Of a stretch of 64,000 nucleotides of DNA, positions 47,401-55,972 are shown one piece after another; position 1 is the stretch's first letter; the number at the start of each line of letters is the position of its first letter. This DNA is from Saprospiraceae bacterium (GTDB lineage Bacteria > Bacteroidota > Bacteroidia > Chitinophagales > Saprospiraceae). The position numbers were made by a program, and so were the translations under genes. Where the stretch lies: NCBI GenBank assembly GCA_022448955.1, contig JAKVCU010000063.1:1-64000 (forward strand). Direction: 5' to 3'. Below the pieces are notes generated by a model, which saw nothing but the letters and a program-made list of their open reading frames with translations, searched no databases and was not told the origin of the DNA.

Positions 47401-47771
47401 TATTTTTGCGGAAGCTTTACCTAGATTTTTTCGAAAGAATGGATATTAGCTATGAGGTAAGAGAAACTAATCCAAACATTATTTGGGCCGAAGGACATAG
47501 CCTAAATACATTACTGCAAGGAGAAGTAGGTATTCATTTATTTTATGAGTCTCATCAAAACCCATTGCCTATAAAATTGAATATTTTTTCTAGTCAAGAT
47601 ACAGTGAAGCAATCATCTACAAAGGTTATTCGAGTTTATGATGGCAATAAGAGCCTAACAGATTTAAGGACGGGTTTTTCTAATGCAGTAGGAATTACGC
47701 CAGATGAATTCAAGCTTCTTGTATATGCTGGATTAGATCCTAAAGTCAGAGAACAAATAAATCCATTTTAG
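44499..47771 (+). CDS. Hsp100/Clp-type double AAA+ ATPase with a release-factor-like C-terminal region
   Basis: 1090 aa. Residues 1-215 form an unrecognised N-terminal domain; the double Clp-N repeats of ClpA/ClpB are absent. D1: Walker A GPEGVGKHT (247-255), Walker B MLMIDN (320-325) with Asn where catalytic Glu belongs, so hydrolysis in D1 is probably impaired. No ClpB-type middle coiled coil was seen. D2: GPTGVGKT (527-534), LLDEIEKAH (D594, E595), IIMTSNVG and FRPEFINRID (arginine finger), then a ClpB-like small domain (YDKQMGGRALKRQIE). Residues about 775-1090 are extra; around 950-1065 they look like a release-factor PCRF and tail domain (see findings). No ClpP-docking loop is evident. 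Function unknown; likely protein remodelling. Confidence 0.8.
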   Translation: MAFIKLNIPVVVKEINLEERPQYYIRPLFLSYPVATNFRYESAIGQFQKEIKNIFKGFALERSNQDQLKWYLYQPEILFKNYKLEFNIGKQFISGYFSAAIFRQGEHTFIHIPTLNYMFMAHPGQDDNIQIKRACKHIIKQYKEEDGNDFDPSLYYSDKKTFHTFVEVNVNIGQGPFKFERSANNWFFAALGGDTAFEGDVEIEKVGYDLNSLYPSELRRAFYQDDIVDKIQKIVFQADHTPIALIGPEGVGKHTLIHEVIWRYQDKNKRKSKGRIQRLWHIDPTRIISGMSVVGMWQKRFEAILKFIRKPHPTEEGADMLMIDNAVAMLRIGKSAQNDLTLSDVLRPYLEKRQIQFIIIASSEEWKVLQEKDRRFSDLFQIFRIQEPDIEIATRIILQQRKVLESANGTFFTIQAINQLLTIQRNYLKSKPLPGSVMRLMQQLAVKYRFRKIDAPEVRREFETYSGLEERIFDASYIFEQDEVHQAISRQLVGQEEAVQVLGDLIHLVKAKINDKSKPLGSFLFIGPTGVGKTQAAKVLCQYLMGNEDRLLRFDMNEYIDAFAINRLIGDYSSPEGQLTGKVRYRPFSIVLLDEIEKAHSSIHDLLLQVLDDGRLTDALGRTVDFTNTIIIMTSNVGASQASTTIGPYKDDVKDNVYAKAVENHFRPEFINRIDQIVVFNALKEEHILGIARLQIKELLKRDGFVRRTTILNISQAALAYVARRGYDKQMGGRALKRQIEKDLTALSAEQLISTDTETPIIFEILLKNNTLVPSINPLDFVTPISGKWLPETPEELKGRNFYMQLIQAIERLESRTRKLEVDKEGPIYSGSAQENWQYYDFKNKLAELKEHLTKIMLGYRERFFREPPAIPLRLKRGELVQRNDFSTKGVRENLRDRLFQEEGIKELSEAYHFAAPIFDSLSTEFLENYLRVTFIQLAAIDFLRSETQKIELHLTSCINGLGDDQILFLRKLYLDFFERMDISYEVRETNPNIIWAEGHSLNTLLQGEVGIHLFYESHQNPLPIKLNIFSSQDTVKQSSTKVIRVYDGNKSLTDLRTGFSNAVGITPDEFKLLVYAGLDPKVREQINPF

Positions 47772-47828
47772 CATAATTCTTACAAAAGTAAAAATACTGC
47801 TCATAACAAAATATCCATCGAATTGATT

Positions 47829-47836
47829 TACATTTG
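47829..47836 (+). promoter_or_regulatory. candidate -7 element of the kdsC-ubiA-maf operon
   Basis: TACATTTG matches TAnnTTTG, 23 nt before the kdsC ATG. The -33 half is not recognisable at the expected spacing. Confidence 0.35.
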
Positions 47837-47859
47837 GCACTTGATCGAAAAATTAGTTT

Positions 47860-48363
47860 ATGAATCAATTAGAAGCATTTAAGGAAATAAAAACCTTCAT
47901 TTTTGATGTAGATGGTGTTCTGACTGATAGTAGTGTTTTGGTATTAGAAGATGGCAAACTACTTCGAAAGATGAGTATTAGAGATGGTTATGCCATTAAA
48001 AAAGCGGTCAAAAAAGGATATAAAGTATGCGTCATTACAGGTGGAAAATCTGAAGGGGTAAAAATTCGCCTACAGGGTCTTGGCGTGACAGACATCTATC
48101 TAGGTGCTTCCGAAAAGGAAGAATGTTATGAAGAATATATCAATATTTATGGTTTAAATCCAGATCAAATCATTTACATGGGAGATGATGTACCTGATTT
48201 GCCTGTCATGCGGAGAGTTGGTTTGCCCGTTTGCCCTCATAATGCAGCACCTGAAATCTTATCGGTGGCCAAATACGTTTCGCCTCTAAAGGGTGGTGAA
48301 GGCTGTGCAAGAGATGTCATCGAAAAGGTACTTCGATTGAACGGACATTGGGAAGAAGAATAA
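47860..48363 (+). CDS. kdsC: 3-deoxy-D-manno-octulosonate 8-phosphate phosphatase (KdsC-type HAD)
   Basis: 167 aa, C0-type HAD hydrolase without a cap, usually a tetramer. Motif I is FIFDVDGVLTDS (D16, D18), motif II VITGGKSEG, and motif III/IV the Lys near KEECYEEY plus YMGDDVPDLPVM. The tail CARDVIEKVLRLNGHW is typical of KdsC. It removes phosphate from Kdo-8-P in the route to lipopolysaccharide Kdo. First gene of kdsC-ubiA-maf, separated from ubiA by 7 nt, an order common in Bacteroidota. Confidence 0.9.
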   Translation: MNQLEAFKEIKTFIFDVDGVLTDSSVLVLEDGKLLRKMSIRDGYAIKKAVKKGYKVCVITGGKSEGVKIRLQGLGVTDIYLGASEKEECYEEYINIYGLNPDQIIYMGDDVPDLPVMRRVGLPVCPHNAAPEILSVAKYVSPLKGGEGCARDVIEKVLRLNGHWEEE

Positions 48364-48370
48364 CCAGACT

Positions 48371-49297
48371 ATGGCATTACTCAAGCTCATACGGTTTCCA
48401 AATTTAGTCATTGTGGTCTTGACTCAATTTTTGCTTTATGAATTACTTCGCCAGCAATTGAGCTTTGGAGCAATTGAGCTGTCACTGGATCACGTCCATT
48501 TTTCTTATTTAGTTTTTGTAACGGTATTGATTACAGCAGCTGGCTATATTGTTAACGACATTTTAGACCTGCCAACTGATCTGATTAATCGGCCTAATAA
48601 AATCATTATTACTCGAAGAATAAATAAATCTACGGCTTATTGGCTTTATTTCTCGTGTTTCTTGGTTGGTTTTATTGTTTCTTTGTACTTGGCCTATCAT
48701 GTACAGAAAATGCCTTTATTAGGCTTATTTCCACTTTCGTTTATAGGTTTATATTTGTATAGTACGACCTTGAAAAAATTGCCTTTAATTGGGAATTTAC
48801 TTATTGCACTCTATTGTGCAGGCGTAGCGGCTATTTTGTTAGTAGCAGAACAAGAAGGCATTCAACAATTAGTAAACCAATATCCTCATCACGCTAACTA
48901 TCTTCGTTTAGTCTTCTACTTTTATATCATCTTTGCTTTTTTGTCCACCATGTTTCGCGAAATTGTCAAAGATATTGAAGATCTGGATGGAGATCAACAA
49001 TCAGGTTGTAGGACGGCACCCATTATTTGGGGGATCAAAATATCTAAATGGATTGCTGGATTTTTTGGTTTATTACTTTTGGCATTTGTCCCTTTAATGA
49101 TTCAACAAATACCATCCATTAATCAACAAATAGGCATTTGGACTTTTGTTCTTTTGTTCATTATTTTACCTTTATTAGGTGCTTTTTATTTATTAATTAT
49201 ATCAAAAGACAAAAAAGCCTATCATCGCCTGAGTCAATTGGCTAAATTTATTATGCTTTCAGGCATTTTGTTCTTAGCACTTATTTTATATCTATAG
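48371..49297 (+). CDS. UbiA-superfamily membrane prenyltransferase
   Basis: 308 aa, about 8-9 hydrophobic helices. Two Asp-rich, Mg-diphosphate-binding loops are visible: VNDILDLPTDLINRPNK (NDxxDxxxD) and EIVKDIEDLDGDQQSG (DxxDxxxD). It transfers an isoprenoid chain to an acceptor in the inner membrane. Bacteroidota relatives in this operon position are usually named geranylgeranylglycerol-phosphate geranylgeranyltransferase-like, but the acceptor cannot be decided from sequence alone. It lies 7 nt after kdsC and 1 nt before maf. Confidence 0.88.
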   Translation: MALLKLIRFPNLVIVVLTQFLLYELLRQQLSFGAIELSLDHVHFSYLVFVTVLITAAGYIVNDILDLPTDLINRPNKIIITRRINKSTAYWLYFSCFLVGFIVSLYLAYHVQKMPLLGLFPLSFIGLYLYSTTLKKLPLIGNLLIALYCAGVAAILLVAEQEGIQQLVNQYPHHANYLRLVFYFYIIFAFLSTMFREIVKDIEDLDGDQQSGCRTAPIIWGIKISKWIAGFFGLLLLAFVPLMIQQIPSINQQIGIWTFVLLFIILPLLGAFYLLIISKDKKAYHRLSQLAKFIMLSGILFLALILYL

Positions 49298-49298
49298 T

Positions 49299-49871
49299 AT
49301 GTTGGCACTTCAGAGAAAAATCATTCTTGCTAGTAAGTCTCCGAGGAGATCACAATTACTTTCCCAGGCTGGCTTTCAATTTGAAATCAAAACGAAAGAA
49401 GTACAAGAGGATTTTCCGGAAACGATGCCCGTGGAGGATGTAGCTGAGTATTTGGCCATAAAAAAAGCGAGGGCTTCCAAAGAAGTGATCAAGGAAGGGG
49501 AAATACTATTAGCTGCGGATAGCGTTGTTATTTTAAACAATGTCATTTATGGAAAGCCAAAAGATCGTGCAGATGCTCAGCAAATACTGAAAGCACTTTC
49601 AGGCCAACAACATCAAGTCATAACAGGTGTTTGTTTGCTTTCGCAAAATAAACAAGTTTCCTTTTCTGGGATATCAAAGGTCTATTTTAAAGAGCTGACT
49701 ACAGAAGAAATTGACTTTTATATCGACACATACCAGCCCTATGACAAAGCTGGTGCATATGCCATTCAGGAATGGATAGGATTGTGTAAAATCCGTAAAA
49801 TCGAAGGTACTTATGCCAATATAATGGGCTTACCAGTTGACTTAGTATTCGAACATCTAGCCGAATTTTAG
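49299..49871 (+). CDS. maf: Maf family nucleotide pyrophosphatase
   Basis: 190 aa. Maf signatures: LASKSPRRSQLLSQAGF (SPRR substrate loop), LLAADSVVIL (catalytic Asp), YGKPKDRADAQQIL and YDKAGAYAIQEW. The family hydrolyses modified or non-canonical nucleoside triphosphates (dTTP/UTP or methylated pyrimidines) to monophosphates, a house-cleaning role. Last gene of the operon; its last 4 bases overlap the 3' end of the convergent lectin/CHU gene, with no terminator between them. Confidence 0.93.
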   Translation: MLALQRKIILASKSPRRSQLLSQAGFQFEIKTKEVQEDFPETMPVEDVAEYLAIKKARASKEVIKEGEILLAADSVVILNNVIYGKPKDRADAQQILKALSGQQHQVITGVCLLSQNKQVSFSGISKVYFKELTTEEIDFYIDTYQPYDKAGAYAIQEWIGLCKIRKIEGTYANIMGLPVDLVFEHLAEF

Positions 49872-51325
49872 CGTAGAAGTGTAAGATCTCCTTTTTCATC
49901 TATTTGCTTATCACCAATCGTGAATTGAATAGTGTAGATATACACATCAGCAGGTGCAGCTTGATTATTGTAAGTACCATCCCAAGTTCGATCAGGCTTA
50001 TCCGATTCAAAAACTAAGGTTCCCCAACGATTAAATATTTTACAAGAATAATCCTTTAATAAGGCTTTAGTTACTATACCGAAGGTGTCATTCAGATTGT
50101 CTCCATTAGGTGTAAATATATTGGGTACCCCATATTGATCATTCGCAATTTCAAAAGTAATGCTTACTTCTGAAGTACAAGCGTTTGGAGTGGTAGCGAC
50201 CACAGTAATCGTTTCTTCTCCTGTCTGCGTTTCTGAACTAGTAATGACTGTGCTAATAGAATCTGGATGGGAAAATGTACTCCCTATATTTGAACTCCAC
50301 ATAAAAGTATAATCTTCCGCATTTCCTGATAGTACATTTACCAAAAAATTCAGGTCAAACCCTGGCATAACAGTATCATCAATAGAAGTAGGAATAATTT
50401 CCATTTCAAAAAGTTCATCCTCGACAGTGATTAGGATGTCATCAGTAAAAGATATACCACAATCATTCGTAATTTCTACTGTATATAGTGTAGTCTCTAA
50501 AGGTGCTGCTACTGGATTAGCTATGGTAGTATCAGATAAACCTAAAGCGGGTGACCAATTATAACTTAGTCCACCACTGACTTCTAATTGTAATTCCTCG
50601 CCAGAACAGATAACCTGATCCTCTAGATTATCCAATACAGAAGTGTAAGTAAAACAAACCTCGTGAACATTATTAAGGCCACCTGTAGCAGAGGTGAACC
50701 CCCAGAAAACCAATGGATCACCATCAAAAATTTCGTTAATGATATCCGCACTGTATGTAATTCTCAATTCACAATCAAAGTAAACCATTAAAGTTTGTAT
50801 ACCTGCATCCCATCTTACTTGCATAGTATGAAATTGACAATCTTCCACATTTGGTGAAGAGGCATCAGTCTGAATTGGTCCAGCTAATGCGCCATCTTGT
50901 AGATTATGATTAACTATTCCATCCTTAATTAGAGTGATGTGATCAAAAATGGGGTCTCCAAAATCAGCATTTTGATAAGTATCAAATTCGATTGCTAGAG
51001 ATGGTTCAACGTTTCCTATACCCAAATCACCACCTCCCGTTCCAATGGAGGTACTAATTGGCTGAAGGCCAAATACAATACCGTCTGCTCCTTCCATATC
51101 AGAACATCCAAAAAACAACTCTGTGATGACTTCAAATGATTCACTAAGGTCGATCATTTTTTCATTCCAAATAGAACCTGCTTGCCAATTAACAGCAGAG
51201 GTCAGTTGAAAGCAACTATCATTTGAAGTGGCATTACCGTTCAAGAAAAAAGAGTCTTGACTTTTTAATCGATTCAGAGGAAGAATTAGAATAGAAAAAA
51301 GTAAAGCAGCAAAAATTGGTTTCAT
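49868..51325 (-). CDS. secreted L-type-lectin protein with gliding-type (CHU) T9SS tail
   Basis: 485 aa. Signal peptide 1-22. Residues about 25-215 look like a bacterial L-type lectin beta-sandwich: NGNATSNDSCFQLTSAVNWQAGS, GADGIVFGLQP, PSLAIEFDTYQNAD, HTMQVRWDAGIQTLMVYFDCEL and VFWGFTSATGGLNNVHEV. An immunoglobulin/PKD-like middle follows. The last 85 residues are the type-B sorting domain (VPNIFTPNGDNLNDTF, CKIFNRWGTLVFES, TWDGTYN ... DVYIYTIQF), which attaches or releases proteins through T9SS. Expected to bind sugars at the cell surface. Convergent with maf, overlapping by 4 bp. Confidence 0.85.
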   Translation of the reverse strand: MKPIFAALLFSILILPLNRLKSQDSFFLNGNATSNDSCFQLTSAVNWQAGSIWNEKMIDLSESFEVITELFFGCSDMEGADGIVFGLQPISTSIGTGGGDLGIGNVEPSLAIEFDTYQNADFGDPIFDHITLIKDGIVNHNLQDGALAGPIQTDASSPNVEDCQFHTMQVRWDAGIQTLMVYFDCELRITYSADIINEIFDGDPLVFWGFTSATGGLNNVHEVCFTYTSVLDNLEDQVICSGEELQLEVSGGLSYNWSPALGLSDTTIANPVAAPLETTLYTVEITNDCGISFTDDILITVEDELFEMEIIPTSIDDTVMPGFDLNFLVNVLSGNAEDYTFMWSSNIGSTFSHPDSISTVITSSETQTGEETITVVATTPNACTSEVSITFEIANDQYGVPNIFTPNGDNLNDTFGIVTKALLKDYSCKIFNRWGTLVFESDKPDRTWDGTYNNQAAPADVYIYTIQFTIGDKQIDEKGDLTLLR

Positions 51326-51428
51326 ATCTAGGAGTTAGATTGGATTGTAAATTACAAACCTCTAGTTAAAATAATTTGTGGTTAAAATTTAATCCAGCAC
51401 TACGACATTTATAGGACATGTTAAATTA

Positions 51429-52322
51429 CTAATAAATACGATACTTTTCCCATCGCTTTTGTTCTCGTTCCATAAAACTGATAAACTTTGGCGGAGGAGT
51501 AATTTCAAATTCTAATGGCTCTTCTGTCAAAGGATGTTGGAAAGCTAAATAAGTAGCACATAGAAACAAACCTTTGCCTTTGAATAATAAAGCTGGAGGA
51601 GAGTATAATGGATCACCAAGAATGGGAAAACCTTCTTTTTGTAAATGTATTCTAAGTTGATGAGTTCTTCCTGTAATGGGTTCTAGTTCTAATCTTGATA
51701 GATGGCCTGATTTTAGAGATCGTTTATGATCCAATTTTTTATAAGTACTTTTTGATGGTTTATGCTCTATTGGGTGTTCTATTGTCCCTTCATTTGGCGT
51801 AAGTCCGATGACTACAGCTTGATATTTCTTTTTCACTAACCTTTGCTCAAAAGTTTTATTTAACTGGATCAATGCTGTTCTAGTTTTTGCGATAAGCAAT
51901 AAACCTGTGGTAGCGGCATCTAAGCGATGGACAGCCGTAAACCCTTGTAAAGCATCTTTTTGATTTGATAATTGAAGATTAAACGGAAGTGCATTGCTGA
52001 TCGTTCGAAATTGATTACCACTTACAGGATAAGCTGCTGGCTTTTGAATAACAGCTAAATATTCATCTTGAAATACAATAGGAAAACGGAGTTCAAAAAT
52101 ACGCTTTGGGGCTTGATCTAACTTAATGAGTTCCAGTATCTGGCCTGCTTTTACCCAAGTACCAGTAGTTCCTTTTTTTTGATCTACCAAAATAGCTCCC
52201 ATTTTAATTGCTTTTTTTAAGCCTTTTTTAGAAGGGATGACTGAAAACACCAATGGTGCATAATCACTGAGTCTTATGCGATCAATACCATCAGGAACAA
52301 TATGTTTTTCTAGAACTATCAA
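51429..52322 (-). CDS. RluA-family pseudouridine synthase
   Basis: 297 aa. An S4-like RNA-binding start (SKKGLKKAIKMGAILVDQKK) is followed by the RluA catalytic domain, with the catalytic Asp D135 in AVHRLDAATTGLLLIAK, and LVKKKYQAVVIG, ITGRTHQLRIHLQKEGFPILGDP (split here) as the closing motif. It converts specific uridines in rRNA or tRNA to pseudouridine. The start is TTG, 1 nt after the stop of the WG-repeat gene, so it depends on translational coupling. Which of RluA/C/D it resembles most cannot be told here. Confidence 0.9.
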   Translation of the reverse strand: MIVLEKHIVPDGIDRIRLSDYAPLVFSVIPSKKGLKKAIKMGAILVDQKKGTTGTWVKAGQILELIKLDQAPKRIFELRFPIVFQDEYLAVIQKPAAYPVSGNQFRTISNALPFNLQLSNQKDALQGFTAVHRLDAATTGLLLIAKTRTALIQLNKTFEQRLVKKKYQAVVIGLTPNEGTIEHPIEHKPSKSTYKKLDHKRSLKSGHLSRLELEPITGRTHQLRIHLQKEGFPILGDPLYSPPALLFKGKGLFLCATYLAFQHPLTEEPLEFEITPPPKFISFMEREQKRWEKYRIY

Positions 52323-52323
52323 A

Positions 52324-55300
52324 TTATTTACTTAGATCCCAAACCCAATTACCATCTACGTCGAAATAGCCAATCTTATCTCCTTGCTCTACTCTGAAAA
52401 GTCCTTCACCTGCATAGGTGATATACTCATAATCGGGCTTAACGATCAATTCTCCTTTCAAATTAGTTAGGCCATTGAAGCCTTGGATACGAACCTTAGC
52501 ATATCCCTCTTTGAAAGATTCAATTTTGTCATATTTTGGAGGGATGAGTTCGATACCTTTTTGATTGATGATACCCCAACGGCCATTTACTTGTACCACA
52601 GCAACTCCGTGCGTAAACTCACTTGCTTTTTGATAATAGCCATCATACCAACCAGCTTGCTCTGTAATATAATAAAAACGATATTTTTCATCACGCACTA
52701 ATCCGCGACCTTCTTTAAACTTCAGCAAGCGATTCAGACTAGGTTCTAATACAAAGTTGCCGTTTAGATCTACTAATCCAGCTTTACGAATGCCCCTATA
52801 TACCACGGCTTTTCCATCATCAAAGTCTAGGCACTTTGTAAATTCAAAAGGAATGACACCATCGCCAGCCATATTGATAAATCCGCAACCTTCTTTAGTT
52901 GTAACGGCTGCTCTTCCTTCAGAAAAACCTGCTGCTTTTTTATAAATAGCAGGGATTACTAATTTCCCTCTAGTATCAATGAAGCCATAATGGTCTTTTC
53001 TTTTTACTACGGCTAAACCTTCTTGGAATGGACGTACTTCTTTAAATTTCAAACTTACCACCTCTACCCCTGCTCTATTAATCAACCCATATTTTAAGCG
53101 ATCCGAACTTGATTTTACAACGGCTAAGCCATATTGATCAAAGTCTTCAATCAAAGCATATTTTGGCTTGACAACAAATTGTCCATTGAGATTAATCAGA
53201 CCATATTTATTATCCACCACTACCCTAGCGATTCCTTCGTCGAAGTCATATGCTTTGTCAAAATTTGGCGTAATGATGTAGTGATTTTTGGGATCGATAT
53301 ATCCTGTTCCTTCCGATGACCATACCCATGCCCTTCCACTATTAAAGTTACCAGCCTTTTTATACTTAAAATCAACTTCCACATTTCCTTGCTTATCAAC
53401 GAAGCCCCAATACCGACCTAGTTTCACAGCAGCCAAGCCTTCGCTAAAGTTAGAAACCCGTTTAAAGCGACACGGAATCACCTCTAAACCATCTCTATTC
53501 ACATAACCCCACATTCCTTTTCGCTTCACCGCTAAACGGCCTTCGCTGAATGAGCCAATCTCGTCATATACAGCGCTTACGCGTAATTCACCTAAAGTAT
53601 CAATTAAACCATATTTGGGTTCTTTTATGTAAATTCGGACGATTCTATTTTCTGTATTTTCCAAAAATTCTACGCCATCATAGCGGCAAGGAATAAGTAC
53701 TTTGGCATTTTTATCAACCATGCCCCATTTACCTTCACATTCTACAATACCTACACCATTTACCAAATCTTGGGCAAAAGTGTAGGTTGGGTTTACCACG
53801 ATACGACCCAAGGTATCGATATAACCCCATGAACAATCTTCACAAATTAAGGAAGCATCTTTCTGAAATATTTGATCATACTCGGTGTAGTCTACTCTTA
53901 AACTAGGAGCCATCATATCATCAAGATATGACCTAAGTTTACCCAAGCTTCGGTCACTTTTCATACTGCCTGAAAGCTTACCGGCGATACTCGTACGTGC
54001 TACGCCCTTATGAAATTCACCGATATAAGCTAGATTGCGCCGTACAATTTTCCCAATCGTATCGGCATCAATTAAACCATGGGAGCCATTATTAAAAATA
54101 CAACGAGCGACGGGGTATCCTTCATAAAAATCCTCTAATCGAATATCCCAAAACTCTACTTTGGTCACTAAAGCCCCTATGTCGTTGTTGACAATCCCGT
54201 AGGCGATATCGAATCTAAAACTTGTTCTTTCAAATTCGTACTTTGATGTAGTTTCAATACCTACTACAGTGAGTCCTAGGGCTCTTTCGATCTGTACAAA
54301 ATGGAAAGTTGGCTCGATTTGGATACTGCCATCTGATAGCTTACGCAAGCCAAAACGATCAAGCTGTGGTGAGTAAAACCATTCAAAATCCTTTAGTGTA
54401 AAACTTTGATCAACTTTACTATTTCTACTATTTGATTGATTAGCGCCTGCTATTTTAAGCTGAAAATGAGAATTTGAACTTTTATCAAATTTCACTTGGC
54501 CATCTTTATCGAAAGAAATAATTTTTAACTGCTCTTCCCTTTTTCCATTTTTCATAGCGTAGGCGTAGGCATGATCATTCTCCAGTTCTATCCTTTGATA
54601 CTGGGGAGCTACAATTTCTTCTCCTTTAAAATTAACTACACCAAACTTTTCTCCTTGTTTGACTACACAAACATGATCTCGAAGAGGAGCAATATAGTCG
54701 TATTTTAATGGTATGATTTGTTTGCCTTCTAGGCCAACTACACCCCATTTACCATTGAAGGTAACCCGGAAGAGGTTGCGATCATAGGATTGGATTTCAT
54801 CATACATAGGTGGTAAGATCTCTTGGCCGCACCAGTCTACTAGACCTAGTTTTCTATCTTTTTTAGCGATGATAAACTTACGGGAGAAGGCGTAATAGTT
54901 GTCATAATCTTTAGAAATAATTTGATGACAAATCTTCGAATAGATTGCTATTTTGTTGTTGGAGGTGAGTTTTATAAAATTTGGAGATAGCTTTTGGTAT
55001 GAATCATAGGCAGGATCAATAAGTTTTTTCCCATCTAGGTTAATTGCTCCCCAGTAACTATCTTTTTTAAAGAACAGCAGACTGTCGTCAAACAACTTAA
55101 TTTCGTTGGCGATATCTTTAATAATTTCATTACCATTTTTATTGAGTACGCCTAGTTTTTTTCCTTTCCGAGTAAGAAAGAATCGTTCTTCTTCATAAGA
55201 AACCTCATCATATTGAGCAGCTACAATAGTATGACCTTGATGATCTTTTACTCCCCATTTACCGTTTTGTGAAAAGCCAAGGTATTCATTGTCCCAAACC

Positions 55301-55656
55301 TCTACTTGGCCATAACCTTTTTCGAGTACTACTTTTCCATCCAAACCAATAACCATCCATTCGCCACGATCCATAACAGCTATAAGTGTAGAATCCAACA
55401 CCTTTATGTCATCGTATTTTGGAGGAACGATTTCTCTAATATACCGATTTAGCAAGCCCACTCCCCCATTCTTTTGAATAACGGAATATCCAAAGGCTTT
55501 AAATTCACCAATAGCCTCGTAATCAGGCGAAAGTACAATCTCACCATCTGAATCAATAAGGCCCCACTTTTTATCCACTTTAATTGGAAAAAAAGCTTGA
55601 GCATGCGCGTGTAAAATTCCAAATAAGCAAAAAAACAAACTACAGTATAACCTCAT
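52324..55656 (-). CDS. large exported WG-repeat protein
   Basis: 1110 aa. The signal peptide covers residues 1-19 (ILHAHAQ). The rest is an array of about 27 WG repeats of 22-45 aa, each of the form KWGLIDxxGxxVIPPxYDxI (examples: GKWGVVGLEGKQIIPLKYD; GMWGYVNRDGLEVIPCRFK; GRWGIINQKGIELIPPKYDK). A less regular spacer lies near 375-570. There is no T9SS tail and no lipobox; it is probably periplasmic. WG repeats are beta-hairpin modules of unclear function, common in Bacteroidota. It is coupled to the downstream RluA-type gene by a 1-nt gap. Confidence 0.9.
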   Translation of the reverse strand: MRLYCSLFFCLFGILHAHAQAFFPIKVDKKWGLIDSDGEIVLSPDYEAIGEFKAFGYSVIQKNGGVGLLNRYIREIVPPKYDDIKVLDSTLIAVMDRGEWMVIGLDGKVVLEKGYGQVEVWDNEYLGFSQNGKWGVKDHQGHTIVAAQYDEVSYEEERFFLTRKGKKLGVLNKNGNEIIKDIANEIKLFDDSLLFFKKDSYWGAINLDGKKLIDPAYDSYQKLSPNFIKLTSNNKIAIYSKICHQIISKDYDNYYAFSRKFIIAKKDRKLGLVDWCGQEILPPMYDEIQSYDRNLFRVTFNGKWGVVGLEGKQIIPLKYDYIAPLRDHVCVVKQGEKFGVVNFKGEEIVAPQYQRIELENDHAYAYAMKNGKREEQLKIISFDKDGQVKFDKSSNSHFQLKIAGANQSNSRNSKVDQSFTLKDFEWFYSPQLDRFGLRKLSDGSIQIEPTFHFVQIERALGLTVVGIETTSKYEFERTSFRFDIAYGIVNNDIGALVTKVEFWDIRLEDFYEGYPVARCIFNNGSHGLIDADTIGKIVRRNLAYIGEFHKGVARTSIAGKLSGSMKSDRSLGKLRSYLDDMMAPSLRVDYTEYDQIFQKDASLICEDCSWGYIDTLGRIVVNPTYTFAQDLVNGVGIVECEGKWGMVDKNAKVLIPCRYDGVEFLENTENRIVRIYIKEPKYGLIDTLGELRVSAVYDEIGSFSEGRLAVKRKGMWGYVNRDGLEVIPCRFKRVSNFSEGLAAVKLGRYWGFVDKQGNVEVDFKYKKAGNFNSGRAWVWSSEGTGYIDPKNHYIITPNFDKAYDFDEGIARVVVDNKYGLINLNGQFVVKPKYALIEDFDQYGLAVVKSSSDRLKYGLINRAGVEVVSLKFKEVRPFQEGLAVVKRKDHYGFIDTRGKLVIPAIYKKAAGFSEGRAAVTTKEGCGFINMAGDGVIPFEFTKCLDFDDGKAVVYRGIRKAGLVDLNGNFVLEPSLNRLLKFKEGRGLVRDEKYRFYYITEQAGWYDGYYQKASEFTHGVAVVQVNGRWGIINQKGIELIPPKYDKIESFKEGYAKVRIQGFNGLTNLKGELIVKPDYEYITYAGEGLFRVEQGDKIGYFDVDGNWVWDLSK

Positions 55657-55972
55657 AGGTCAACGGGTGTTAAAAGCATGTACTAGTAGGGAATTTCCCA
55701 TTGGAAAGGGAAAATAATTCAAGTTTTATCCTCTTCCAACTTGGCATGAAATCTTCTAATTTCGTGCCGAATCCATTCTTGTTAGACCTAAACGAATAAT
55801 GGAGTTATTTGGGCTTTCGTTTCTCCATTTAACACTTAAGAACGTGTCAAATAAACGAAAATTATATTTTCTTATTCTTAATTTCATAAACATAATTAGG
55901 TCTTAAAGTTACAAAACTATGACCATTTTGTAATTGTATATACCTGTAGCAGTCATTTAATTTACGAAACGG
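55657..55972. other. 316-bp gap upstream of the WG-repeat gene
   Basis: It must hold the WG operon promoter, but no good TTTG/TAnnTTTG pair was found on the minus strand. A 10-bp stem with one wobble (GGCATGAAAT / ATTTCGTGCC, 55743-55768) lies about 90 bp before the WG start. The stretch next to the SGNH stop has no terminator. No gene is supported. Confidence 0.4.

Noticed and set aside
44499-47771. Type VI secretion TssH/ClpV
   Set aside because: No other T6SS gene is near and the N-terminal domain does not resemble ClpV.
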